Assembly (NCBI RefSeq): GCF_000738085.1
Contig: NZ_JPRS01000129.1
Coordinates: 1-32,098 of the forward strand
From: Cryobacterium sp. MLB-32
GTDB taxonomy: Bacteria > Actinomycetota > Actinomycetes > Actinomycetales > Microbacteriaceae
DNA length: 32,098 bases
Reading direction: 5' to 3'
The notes beneath the pieces were generated by a model. The model did no database searches. It worked only from the letters and a program-made list of their open reading frames with translations, and was not told where the DNA came from. Position numbers and translations under genes: made by a program. This document shows, piece by piece, positions 16,200-23,544 of this stretch (position 1 is the stretch's first letter; each line of letters starts with the position of its first letter).

Positions 16200-17759
16200 T
16201 CAGCCCTCCAGCACCGCCATCGCCGCGTTGTGCCCGCCGATGCCGCTCACACCGCCGCCGCGCCGGGCTCCGGCCCCGCACACCAGAATTCGCGGATGCG
16301 CGGTGGCCACGCCCCAACGCTCGGCCGGGGTCGCTCGTGGGGCGTCGTCTTCCAGAAATGGCCACGACAGAGGGCCGTGGAAGATATTGCCGCCCGGCAG
16401 GTTCAGCGCGAGCTCGAGGTCTCGGGTGGTCTTGGTTTCGATGCACGGGCGGCCCTCGGCATCCGTCATCAACAGGTCTTCGATCGGCTCGGCAAGCACC
16501 GAGTTGAGCGAGGTGAGCACGGCAGCCTGCAGGGTGTTGCGCAGGGAGTCGTTGTTCTCGGCGTGCACCCAACGATCGGGGGTGTGCAGGCCGAAGACGG
16601 TGAGGGTGTGCGCGCCGGCCTCGCGGAGTTCCGGGGAGAGGATGCTCGGGTCGGTGAGCGAATGGCAGTAGATCTCGCACGGCAGCAGGCCGCTCAGCCC
16701 TCCGTTGACAGCGGCGGCGAAGGCACCCTCGAGCTGGGAGTAGGTCTCGTTGATGTGGAACGTGCCTCCGAAGGCGGCGACGGGCGAGACCGACTCGTCG
16801 CGCAGCCGTGGCAGCCGGGACAGCAGCAGGTTCACCTTGACCTGGGCGCCCTCGGGCTTGGGCGCCTGGTCGGGGGCATCACCGAGCAACCCGGCCAGCA
16901 CCCACGGCGCCACGTTGCTGAGTACATACTCAGCGGTCACCGTGTGCTGTTTCTCGGCCTGACCGTAGGTCACCTCACCGTCGGGCGTGATCGACGTGAC
17001 CGTGGCGCCCGTCTCGAGGCGCGCGCCGGCCGCGTGCGCTGACTGCTCGAGCGCGCCGGAGACGGCCCCCATTCCGCCGATCGGCACATCCCAGTCGCCG
17101 GTCCCCTGACCGATCACGTGGTACAGGAAGCAGCGATTGGCGTCGAGGTCATGGCCATCGAGAGAAGCGAATGTTCCGATCAGGCCGTCGGTGGCCGCCA
17201 CCCCGCGAGCGAGATCACTCGCGAACGTGCTCGTGATCACCTCACCCAACGGATGCTCGACGAACGCGTTCCAGGCATCGTCATCGGCCACGAGCCGGCG
17301 CGCCTCCGAGCGAGTGAGCAGTGGCTCGCAGACGGTCGGGAAGAGCACGCGGGCGAGCGTTCCGGTGCGGTCGTAGAAACTGTTCCACGGCTCAAAGTCG
17401 GCCGGGGCGACCCGCTCGAAGGAGGCGCGCGTGGCCTCGGGGTCGCCGTGGTCGACGAGCAGTCCCCGGGTGGGATCGCTCGGATCCGGTGTGTACGAGG
17501 AGTACCGACGTCGGGCGAGTTCTATGTCGAGTCCGAGCTCGTCACGGATGCGCTCGGGCAGCAGGCTCACGAGGTAGGAGTAGCGCGAGAGGCGGGCGCC
17601 CTGGCCGCTGAAGGCATCCGCCGACACCGCGGCACCGCCCACATGGTCGTCGCGCTCGAGCAACAGCACGGACTTGCCGGCCAGGGCAAGGTAGGCGGCC
17701 GCGGTGAGCCCGTTGTGCCCGCCGCCGACAATCACCACGTCGTAATCAGTTTCGGTCAT
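16200..17759 (-). CDS. FAD-dependent oxidoreductase, CrtI/PYROXD2-like
   Basis: This 519-residue flavoenzyme belongs to the phytoene-desaturase-like superfamily. The FAD dinucleotide motif VVIVGGGHNGLTAAAYLALAGKSVLLLERDDHVGG spans residues 8-42. The C-terminal FAD motif ends ILVCGAGARRGGGVSGIGGHNAAMAVLEG, with the GxxPGGGVxG-like pattern in an unusual ARRGGGVSGIGGHNAA form. Overall it resembles PYROXD2 proteins more than true carotenoid desaturases. No carotenoid genes (crtB, crtE) are nearby, so a role in carotenoid synthesis should not be assumed. The ATG follows TAGGCT (17766-17771) by exactly six bases. The 353-bp region upstream is a minisatellite. Confidence 0.88.
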   Translation of the reverse strand: MTETDYDVVIVGGGHNGLTAAAYLALAGKSVLLLERDDHVGGAAVSADAFSGQGARLSRYSYLVSLLPERIRDELGLDIELARRRYSSYTPDPSDPTRGLLVDHGDPEATRASFERVAPADFEPWNSFYDRTGTLARVLFPTVCEPLLTRSEARRLVADDDAWNAFVEHPLGEVITSTFASDLARGVAATDGLIGTFASLDGHDLDANRCFLYHVIGQGTGDWDVPIGGMGAVSGALEQSAHAAGARLETGATVTSITPDGEVTYGQAEKQHTVTAEYVLSNVAPWVLAGLLGDAPDQAPKPEGAQVKVNLLLSRLPRLRDESVSPVAAFGGTFHINETYSQLEGAFAAAVNGGLSGLLPCEIYCHSLTDPSILSPELREAGAHTLTVFGLHTPDRWVHAENNDSLRNTLQAAVLTSLNSVLAEPIEDLLMTDAEGRPCIETKTTRDLELALNLPGGNIFHGPLSWPFLEDDAPRATPAERWGVATAHPRILVCGAGARRGGGVSGIGGHNAAMAVLEG

Positions 17760-17765
17760 GCCCCG

Positions 17766-17771
17766 AGCCTA
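17766..17771 (-). promoter_or_regulatory. -10 box TAGGCT of the leaderless oxidoreductase gene
   Basis: TAGGCT on the minus strand, six bases, then ATG 17759. The upstream side of this promoter runs straight into the tandem repeats at 17804. Confidence 0.5.
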
Positions 17772-17803
17772 CGGACTGAGCGGGATCTGGCAACCGCAGC
17801 AGG

Positions 17804-18030
17804 GTCGCTGCCCGGAACGTCGCTGCCCGGAACGTCGCTGCCCGGAACGTCAGAGAACCGGAGCGTCACTGCCCGGAACGTCAGAGAACCGGAGCGTCAC
17901 TGCCCGGAACGTCAGAGAACCGGAATCCCTGTGCGAACCAGTCCCTGTGCGAACCAGAGTCCCGATGAGAATCAGGTTCCGGGCGAGAATCAGGGTCCCG
18001 GCGAGAACCGGAGTTCGTGCGAAAACCGGA
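17804..18030. repeat. Complex minisatellite (15-, 16- and 31-bp units)
   Basis: This fills the 353-bp gap between the oxidoreductase and sulfatase genes. GTCGCTGCCCGGAAC is repeated three times head-to-tail (17804-17848). GTCACTGCCCGGAAC then alternates with GTCAGAGAACCGGAGC in a 31-bp period (17849-17925). TCCCTGTGCGAACCAG follows twice (17926-17957), then diverged relatives built on GCGAGAA and AACCGGAG continue to about 18030. All units look like variants of one 15-16-base ancestor. Small open frames run through it on both strands (for example LPGTSLPGTSLPGTS on +), but they have no ribosome-binding site and are not called. No spacers of CRISPR type are present. Confidence 0.85.
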
Positions 18031-18037
18031 GAATGGT

Positions 18038-18079
18038 GCGACACGCCGTTCGGGGAGCCCGGCCCGAACGGCGTGTCGC
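18038..18079 (-). terminator. Hairpin terminator of the sulfatase operon
   Basis: A perfect 17-bp stem (18038-18054 with 18063-18079, core GACACGCCGTTCGGG) closes an 8-base loop. On the minus strand it lies 34 bases after the sulfatase stop and is followed by a short stretch containing TTTT. It also insulates the downstream minisatellite and oxidoreductase promoter. Confidence 0.8.
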
Positions 18080-18112
18080 GAGTGCACCGGTTTTATGCGC
18101 GGCCCATGCGGC

Positions 18113-20464
18113 TCACTGTCGGGCCAGATGCGCGCGCAGCTCGGCCTCGGGGTCGGTGATCAGGTCTCCGCTCACGTCGACGGTCACGCTGTGGAGCGTG
18201 CCGGTGAACCTGAACGGGCTGGCGTAATCGGTCGTGACCGGCGAGCCCGGGTTGGCCCCGCAGGTCAGTGCGCCCGGATTCAGGATGAAGGGCGTGGTGA
18301 CCGGGGCCTCGCCGTTGGCCACCAGGGCGCCATCGACGTAGAGCTGCATCCGTCCCGGTGTGCCCTTGCCGTGGGGCATGTCGGGAGGACCCGTCGGCTC
18401 GAACTCGAACCGCAGGTCGGGCTTTCCCGGGGGCAGCAGCTCCGGAGAGGAGACCCCGTAGAGGGCTCGACCCACGTAGTTGTGCACGTAGTGGAGCTTG
18501 CCGTCCTTGACGAAGAACGAATACCCGCCGGCCGCCGATCCCTGGCAGAGCAACACTCCCTCGGCGCCCCGCGGCGGGATCTCGACGGAAGCCGCAATGC
18601 TGTGCGGGCGGTTGAGCACCCGCGGCCCCGCGAAGAACGGGATCGACTGGGTGTTCGGCCGGTAGGTGTAGCGGTCTCGGGGAAGAGCCACGAGTGGCTT
18701 TTCCCCAATCATCCTCGCCAGCCCGCTCCCGTCGACGGGCATCACGTTGTACTTGCCCGCCTCCACGTACCAGGTGGCGATCATGGCGATCAGGCGGTCA
18801 CGATGTTCGACCGCGAGATTGTGGTTTTCCGCCGTGTCCTCCTCCACGTGGTAAAGCTCCCAGCCCGTGGCGTCGAGCTCGGAGAGCCGCTCCGACGTGA
18901 TGGGCTCCCCGAAGGGCAGCCCGGCCTCGGCGAATGACGGGCCCGGCCACGGGCAGACCGCGCGCCACCCGTCGTGGTAGATGGCCCGATGGCCCAGCAT
19001 CTCGAAGTACTGCGTGTGATGCTTGGTGGGGGCGGTCCCGTCATCGAGGGTCTGCGCAAAGCTCACCCCCTGCAGGGGAGATTGGGTGACGCCCCTGATC
19101 GTGGCGGGGGCCGGCATGCCGAGCAGATCCAGCAGGGTGGGCACCATGTCGATGATGTGTGCGTACTGATTGCGCACCTCACCCTTCGCCGTGATGCCCG
19201 CGGGCCAGGACACAATGAACGGGTCCGTCGACCCTCCCCGATAGGTTTCGCGCTTCCACCGTCGGAACGGGGTGTTACCCGCCCAGGTCCAGCCCCAGGG
19301 GTAGTGGTTGAAGTGGGCAGGGCCGCCGATCTCATCGATGACCTTGAGGCTGTCCTCGAGGGACTCCTGGGCGTTGTTGAAGAATTGGGCTTCATTGGTG
19401 GTGCCGGTCGGACCACCCTCAGCGCTCGCACCGTTATCGGAGACGACCATCACGATGGTGTTCTCCAGCAGGCCCTGCTCGCGCAGGAAGTCGAGCAGTC
19501 GGCCCAGGTGGTGGTCGGTGTGCTCCAGGAACCCGGCGAACACCTCCATCATGCGGCTGAAGAGCGTCTGCGCCTCGTCGCTGAGCCCCGACCAGTCGGG
19601 AACATCCGGGTCGTGGCGGGAAAGCTCTGCACCGGCGGGGAGGATCCCGAGCTCTTTCTGCCGGGCGAACACCGTCTCGCGGTACGCGTCCCATCCCTCG
19701 TCGAACTTTCCGGCGTATTTGTCTGCCCATTCCTTCGGCACGTGATGCGGCGCGTGCGTGGCGCCGAAGCAGAGGTGGAGGTGGAACGGCTTCGCGGGGT
19801 CGACCTGCTTGGCATCCGCGATGAACTGGATCGACTTGTCGATGAGATCTTCCGTGAGGTGGTAACCCTCCTCCGGTGTTTTCGGCGGGTCGACCTGATG
19901 GTTGTCGTACACGAGGTCGGGATACCACTGGCTGGTATCTCCGCCGAGGAACCCGTAGAAGCGCTCGAAGCCGCGCGCCAGAGGCCAGCGCGTGTAGGGG
20001 CCGGCAGCGGTCTCCTGATTGCTCGGGGTCAGGTGCCACTTGCCCACCATGAAGGTGTTGTAGCCGTTCTCGAGCAGGATTTCCGAGAGGAAACCGTTCT
20101 CAAACGGAATGACACCGTCGTACCCCGGATAGCCCGATGCGAGCTCCGTGATGGCGGCCATTCCGTTGCTGTGGTGATTGCGGCCCGTGACGATGCACGA
20201 GCGGCTCGGCGAACAGAGCGCGGTTGTGTGCATGTTGTTGTATCGAAGCCCGGTGGCAGCGAGCGCATCGAAATTCGGGGTGCTGATCGGGCTCCCGTAG
20301 CAGCCGAGCTGGCCGTATCCCGTGTCGTCCAACACGATCGTCAGCACGTTCGGGGCGTCTTGCCGAGCGCGGATCGGTGCCGGCCACGCCGGGGTCGACT
20401 CGTCGATGGTGCGGCCGATTTCGCCCGGGAAAGGGCTCCCGGCGTCGTATTCCACAATTCCCAT
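18113..20464 (-). CDS. Arylsulfatase, large actinobacterial type
   Basis: This 783-residue sulfatase hydrolyses sulfate esters. The formylglycine site is Cys84 in CSPSRSCIVTGRNHHSNG, and the metal ligands begin with Asp46-Asp47 in LTIVLDDTGYG. Further metal/sulfate-site motifs are MVGKWHLTP and VVSDNGASAEGG. Size and wording (ENGYNTFMVGKWHL, GFERFYGFLGGDTSQW, ATHAPHHVP) fit the mycobacterial AtsA/AtsD type, with a C-terminal jelly-roll-like region after residue ~600. There is no signal peptide, so it is probably cytoplasmic. Activity needs a formylglycine-generating enzyme encoded elsewhere. I chose the ATG at 20464 because GAGGAGG lies just upstream. It is the last gene of an operon with the 49-residue peptide and DUF6325. 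Confidence 0.95.
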   Translation of the reverse strand: MGIVEYDAGSPFPGEIGRTIDESTPAWPAPIRARQDAPNVLTIVLDDTGYGQLGCYGSPISTPNFDALAATGLRYNNMHTTALCSPSRSCIVTGRNHHSNGMAAITELASGYPGYDGVIPFENGFLSEILLENGYNTFMVGKWHLTPSNQETAAGPYTRWPLARGFERFYGFLGGDTSQWYPDLVYDNHQVDPPKTPEEGYHLTEDLIDKSIQFIADAKQVDPAKPFHLHLCFGATHAPHHVPKEWADKYAGKFDEGWDAYRETVFARQKELGILPAGAELSRHDPDVPDWSGLSDEAQTLFSRMMEVFAGFLEHTDHHLGRLLDFLREQGLLENTIVMVVSDNGASAEGGPTGTTNEAQFFNNAQESLEDSLKVIDEIGGPAHFNHYPWGWTWAGNTPFRRWKRETYRGGSTDPFIVSWPAGITAKGEVRNQYAHIIDMVPTLLDLLGMPAPATIRGVTQSPLQGVSFAQTLDDGTAPTKHHTQYFEMLGHRAIYHDGWRAVCPWPGPSFAEAGLPFGEPITSERLSELDATGWELYHVEEDTAENHNLAVEHRDRLIAMIATWYVEAGKYNVMPVDGSGLARMIGEKPLVALPRDRYTYRPNTQSIPFFAGPRVLNRPHSIAASVEIPPRGAEGVLLCQGSAAGGYSFFVKDGKLHYVHNYVGRALYGVSSPELLPPGKPDLRFEFEPTGPPDMPHGKGTPGRMQLYVDGALVANGEAPVTTPFILNPGALTCGANPGSPVTTDYASPFRFTGTLHSVTVDVSGDLITDPEAELRAHLARQ

Positions 20465-20561
20465 GTGTTCCTCCTCGTGCATCAGGCCCAGGCGGTGCCG
20501 GGCGCTCTCACAGTGGTGTGGGACGGCTGCCGAGGCAGCCATCCCACGGTCGGAGCAAAGA

Positions 20562-20711
20562 TCAGCGGCCGGCCCGGCGCCCGTCGCGTCGATCCCCCCG
20601 GCGACGCACGCCGTGGGCGACCACGGCGGCGGTTCCGACAGCGGCGGCCGTGCGGGCCACGGGTGCGCCCACGACTCCGGGGCGTCCTACTCTCCTGCGT
20701 GCAATGGGCAT
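20562..20711 (-). CDS. Small basic protein between DUF6325 and sulfatase genes
   Basis: This 49-residue reading frame starts MPIARRRVGRPGVVGAPVA. It has a short Ala/Val hydrophobic stretch (TAAAVGTAAVVAHGV) and an Arg-rich tail (RRRGDRRDGRRAGR). A GGAAGGA site lies six bases before its ATG, within the end of the DUF6325 gene whose TGA is one base upstream. Short proteins of this style, an arginine-rich start followed by an RTA..GTA hydrophobic segment, are familiar beside DUF6325/SHOCT genes in actinobacteria. I take it as a real coupled gene. A single weak membrane segment is possible. The function is unknown. Confidence 0.7.
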   Translation of the reverse strand: MPIARRRVGRPGVVGAPVARTAAAVGTAAVVAHGVRRRGDRRDGRRAGR

Positions 20712-20712
20712 G

Positions 20713-21159
20713 TCAGAGTCCTTCCTCTTCTGTTTCTTCGACCGCTGCGAGCAGGGCCTGGGTGGGGATGCGGCCACTCGCCACGAGCTGGCCGCCGGCG
20801 TGCCGCACGGCGGATCCGAACGGCGCGGCCCACGCGTTCTCCCAGACGAGCAGGGCCGCGCTGCTGCCGGGTTCGATGGCTTCCGCCACCGCTTCCACGT
20901 CCTCCTCGCTGAGGAGCGTCGCGAGCTCTGCCTCGAAGCTGCGCAGTTCCCCGATCTCACCCTCGTCAAGGTCGGCGATCTCATGCACCTCGTAGGTGCC
21001 GTCCGCGTCTTTCTTGATGAACAGAAGGTCGAGAACGTTGATCAGCCCGCGTTCGACGAGTGACGTGAGTTCGGGTGCGATCGACCCGTTGAACGTGCTG
21101 CCCGGAAACTCCAACACGATCCAGTCGACCGGCCCCAGTTCGTCAATGTTCTCTGTCAC
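20713..21159 (-). CDS. DUF6325 family protein
   Basis: This acidic 148-residue protein opens ENIDELGPVDWIVLEFPG. It continues with APELTSLVERGLINVLDLLFIKKDADGTYEVHEIADL, the typical DUF6325 core of a ferredoxin-like alpha/beta fold. The central segment has GSSAALLVWENAWAAPFGSAVRHAGGQLVASGRIP, ending in a Glu-rich tail. The function of the family is not established; members often sit with SHOCT-type small proteins. I chose the GTG at 21159 because GGAAG lies upstream and because the 70 residues of open frame before it are encoded by the minisatellite and make no sense. It is the first gene of the sulfatase operon (spacing of one base to the 49-residue gene). Confidence 0.85.
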   Translation of the reverse strand: MTENIDELGPVDWIVLEFPGSTFNGSIAPELTSLVERGLINVLDLLFIKKDADGTYEVHEIADLDEGEIGELRSFEAELATLLSEEDVEAVAEAIEPGSSAALLVWENAWAAPFGSAVRHAGGQLVASGRIPTQALLAAVEETEEEGL

Positions 21160-21328
21160 TGCTCTTCCTCTCCGGTGGTGGCGCTCACGATGGTCCAAAG
21201 TTTTGGGCATCATATCCCCGCGCTCGCCATCGTGCTGGGATCGCCAGGGTTTGGGCAGGGGACAGCCCCTGTTCACCGGGAGGCCATGTTCGCCCCCTAA
21301 ACAGGAGGGACAGAAACGGCTGGAAGAG

Positions 21329-21388
21329 CACCAGTTCGTACAGCACCAGTCCACACAGCACCAGTTCATACAGCACCAGTCCGTACAG
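21329..21388. repeat. 15-bp minisatellite, four exact-length copies
   Basis: Units CACCAGTTCGTACAG, CACCAGTCCACACAG, CACCAGTTCATACAG and CACCAGTCCGTACAG run from 21329 to 21388, followed by CACCAAGGGG. They alternate TT/TC and G/A at two positions, so the real period may be 30 bp. The array ends directly against the Shine-Dalgarno (AGGGGAA) of the cell-wall protein at 21405, so it is almost certainly transcribed as the 5' leader of that gene. It is CA-rich, unlike its surroundings. Confidence 0.85.
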
Positions 21389-21404
21389 CACCAAGGGGAA
21401 CCGC

Positions 21405-23312
21405 ATGAAAGCTTTCACACCGCGCCGTCCACGAACGGCACTGGCGCTGGGGCTGGGGGCGGTGCTCGCCTGCGGGCTGGCCGTGCCCGCGGCATCCGCT
21501 GCCATCGTCGACGCGCCCATCTCCTACTCGAGTGACACCGCTGCCCTGACCCTGTCGCCGCTCGGCAGCTACGAGACGGGCACCTTCGACGCCTCGGCGG
21601 CCGAGATCGTCACCTACTTCGGGGGTCGCCTCTTCGTCGTGAATGCCGCCCAGGGCGCCGTCGACGTGCTCTCGATCGAAGACCCCACGAGCCCCGCCAA
21701 GCTCTACTCCCTCGTCGCCGAGGACGCTGTCATTAGCGCCGGAGGGGTGGTTCCCGCCGGATCCACCGCCAACTCGGTGGCCGTGCGTGGCGACGGCCTC
21801 GGCGTGCTGGCGGTTGAATCGCCCACTAAGACGGATGCCGGCTGGCTCGTCTTCTTCGACGCCAACGCCGCGGCACCGACCGTTCTTGGGGCCGTCGAGG
21901 TGGGCGCGCTGCCCGATATGGTGAGCATCTCCGTGGACGGGACCTACGCGGTGTCGGCCAATGAGGGCGAGCCCAACGACGACTTCACCGTCGACCCCGA
22001 GGGCTCGGTCAGCATCGTCACCCTTCCCGCCGATCTTTCCGCACCGGCGCAGTCCGCCGTCAACTCGGCGAACTTCCACGACTTCGAGGCCGGGGGGAGC
22101 AAGCCGCTGCCCGCAGACGTGCGCATCTTCGGGCCGGACCTGGGCGGCAACAGAGTGTCTACCAACCTCGAGCCGGAGTACGTGGCCATCGACGCGAACG
22201 GACTCGTCGCCTACGTGGCGTTGCAGGAAGCGAATGCGGTCGCCGTCGTGGATCTCGCGTCCGCCGAGATCACCGACATCCTGCCCTTCGGCTTCCAGGA
22301 CCACGGGGTCGAGGGCAACGGGATCGACGCCTCGGATCGCGACCCGGAGGACGCACCGACCGTCAACATCCGCACCTTCCCGGGACTCAAGGGTATGTAC
22401 ATGCCAGACGGCATCAACGCCTATTCCGCGAATGAGGCCACTTACCTGGTGACCGCGAACGAGGGCGACGCCCGGGAATGGGGCGATTACGTCGAAGGCG
22501 CCCGAGTCAAGGACCTGGGCGCCGACGGGCTGATGCCGGTCTGCGCCGACAGCCCCCTCGTCGGCCTCACCGGTGACGCCGACCTCGGCCGGCTGAACGT
22601 CACCACCGAGAACGGGCTCAACGCCGCCGGTACCTGCTACGAGGAGCTGTACTCCTTCGGATCACGTTCATTCTCGATCTGGAATACAGATGGAACGCAG
22701 ACCTTCGACTCTGGGGATGACTTCGAACGCATCACCGCCGCTGCGAACCCCGCCTTCGTCAACTCGAACCACAGCGAGTCGAACCTCGAAGGGCGCAGCG
22801 ACGACAAGGGCCCCGAGCCGGAGAACCTCGCGATCGGCGACGTGAACGGCCGTACGTATGCCTTCATCGGGCTTGAGCGCGTCGGCGGCATCATGGTCTA
22901 CGACATCGAGGACCCCACCTCGGCAACGTTCGTCACCTACATCAACAACCGCAACTTCGCTGTGTCGATGGAAGACTCGGTCACGGCGGGTGCCGGCGCG
23001 ACCGATCTGCCGCTGGCCGGTGACCTCGGTCCAGAGGGCGTGGCGTTCATCTCGGCGAGTGATTCGACAAGCGGCGTTCCGATGCTCGCGGTCGGGAACG
23101 AGGTTTCCGGAACCACGACGCTCTTCTCGATCGACTCCGTCGTCGCGGATGCAGCGCCCGGGGTCGACGGTGCCCTGGCCGCGACCGGTGCGGGCGATCA
23201 GCTCGCCGCGACCGGTGCAGAGCTTGCCCCTGCGGGGTTGTTGGCTACGCTTCTGCTGCTCGCGGGCGGCGTGTTGACGTTCATGTTCCGCCGCCGGGGC
23301 GCCCGCTCGTAG
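21405..23312 (+). CDS. Secreted choice-of-anchor I protein with LAxTG sorting signal
   Basis: This 635-residue exported protein resembles the choice-of-anchor I family (alkaline-phosphatase-like surface proteins of beta-propeller type). The signal peptide spans about residues 1-32: RRPR basic start, ALALGLGAVLACGLAV core, cleavage at ASA-AI. Propeller-like repeats follow, for example GGRLFVVNAAQGAVDVLSIEDPTSPAK, AVSANEGEPNDDFTVDPEGSV, ATYLVTANEGDAREWGDYVEG and PENLAIGDVNGRTYAFIGLERVGGIMVYDI. The C terminus carries LAATG twice (residues 591-595 and 600-604), a hydrophobic helix and FRRRGARS. That is a class-E-type sortase substrate, so it should end up bound to cell-wall peptidoglycan. The ATG has AGGGGAA six bases upstream. 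The catalytic activity, if any, is unknown. Confidence 0.92.
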   Translation: MKAFTPRRPRTALALGLGAVLACGLAVPAASAAIVDAPISYSSDTAALTLSPLGSYETGTFDASAAEIVTYFGGRLFVVNAAQGAVDVLSIEDPTSPAKLYSLVAEDAVISAGGVVPAGSTANSVAVRGDGLGVLAVESPTKTDAGWLVFFDANAAAPTVLGAVEVGALPDMVSISVDGTYAVSANEGEPNDDFTVDPEGSVSIVTLPADLSAPAQSAVNSANFHDFEAGGSKPLPADVRIFGPDLGGNRVSTNLEPEYVAIDANGLVAYVALQEANAVAVVDLASAEITDILPFGFQDHGVEGNGIDASDRDPEDAPTVNIRTFPGLKGMYMPDGINAYSANEATYLVTANEGDAREWGDYVEGARVKDLGADGLMPVCADSPLVGLTGDADLGRLNVTTENGLNAAGTCYEELYSFGSRSFSIWNTDGTQTFDSGDDFERITAAANPAFVNSNHSESNLEGRSDDKGPEPENLAIGDVNGRTYAFIGLERVGGIMVYDIEDPTSATFVTYINNRNFAVSMEDSVTAGAGATDLPLAGDLGPEGVAFISASDSTSGVPMLAVGNEVSGTTTLFSIDSVVADAAPGVDGALAATGAGDQLAATGAELAPAGLLATLLLLAGGVLTFMFRRRGARS

Positions 23313-23324
23313 GGTTCCGAGGTT

Positions 23325-23535
23325 CCGCTGGTCGAGGCGCGACGAAGGAGCGATCGAGACCGCGTGATCCGGTCGTGGGACGTGGCGTGCGCTATGCGGA
23401 GTGTCTCGCGGTGGTCTCGATCGCTCGTGCCTCGCGCCTCGACCAGCGGGGTGGCTCGTGCCTCGCGCCTCGACCAGCGGGATGGCTCGTGCCTCGCGCC
23501 TCGACCAGCGGGGTGGCTCGCGCCTCGACCGACGG
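23325..23535. repeat. Dispersed inverted-repeat element, copy 3, with 31-bp tandem arms
   Basis: The left arm 23325-23361 and right arm 23413-23449 (37 bases each) are reverse complements except for about three positions, around a 51-base centre. The right arm reads GGTCTCGATCGCTCG then CCTCGCGCCTCGACCAGCGG. The inner part of the arm is then repeated at a 31-bp period (ends at 23449, 23480, 23511 and a diverged copy at 23535). The block fills the gap between the convergent anchor-I and LysR genes, where such a large stem could also act as a two-way terminator (inference). Confidence 0.9.
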
Positions 23536-23544
23536 GAGTGCCGG

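Noticed and set aside
16200-17759. Annotation as a true phytoene desaturase of carotenoid synthesis
   Set aside because: No crtB, crtE or lycopene cyclase neighbours are present, and the sequence looks closer to PYROXD2-like proteins, so only the fold-level call is kept.
17804-18030. A CRISPR-like array
   Set aside because: Units are contiguous or alternate with other repeat units; there are no unique spacers of constant length and no cas genes.
17850-18044. A possible small protein on the minus strand reading through the minisatellite
   Set aside because: There is no Shine-Dalgarno or TANNNT box at its start. Composition follows the repeat units in every frame.
18974-20995. A 673-residue open frame on the plus strand opposite the sulfatase
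   Set aside because: It is a shadow of the sulfatase and DUF6325 genes, with no domain motifs.
21185-21404. Minus-strand open frame with LVLYELVL-type hydrophobic repeats
   Set aside because: It is produced by the 15-bp minisatellite (15 is a multiple of three, so every frame stays open and periodic). No start signal; it overlaps the leader of the gene at 21405.
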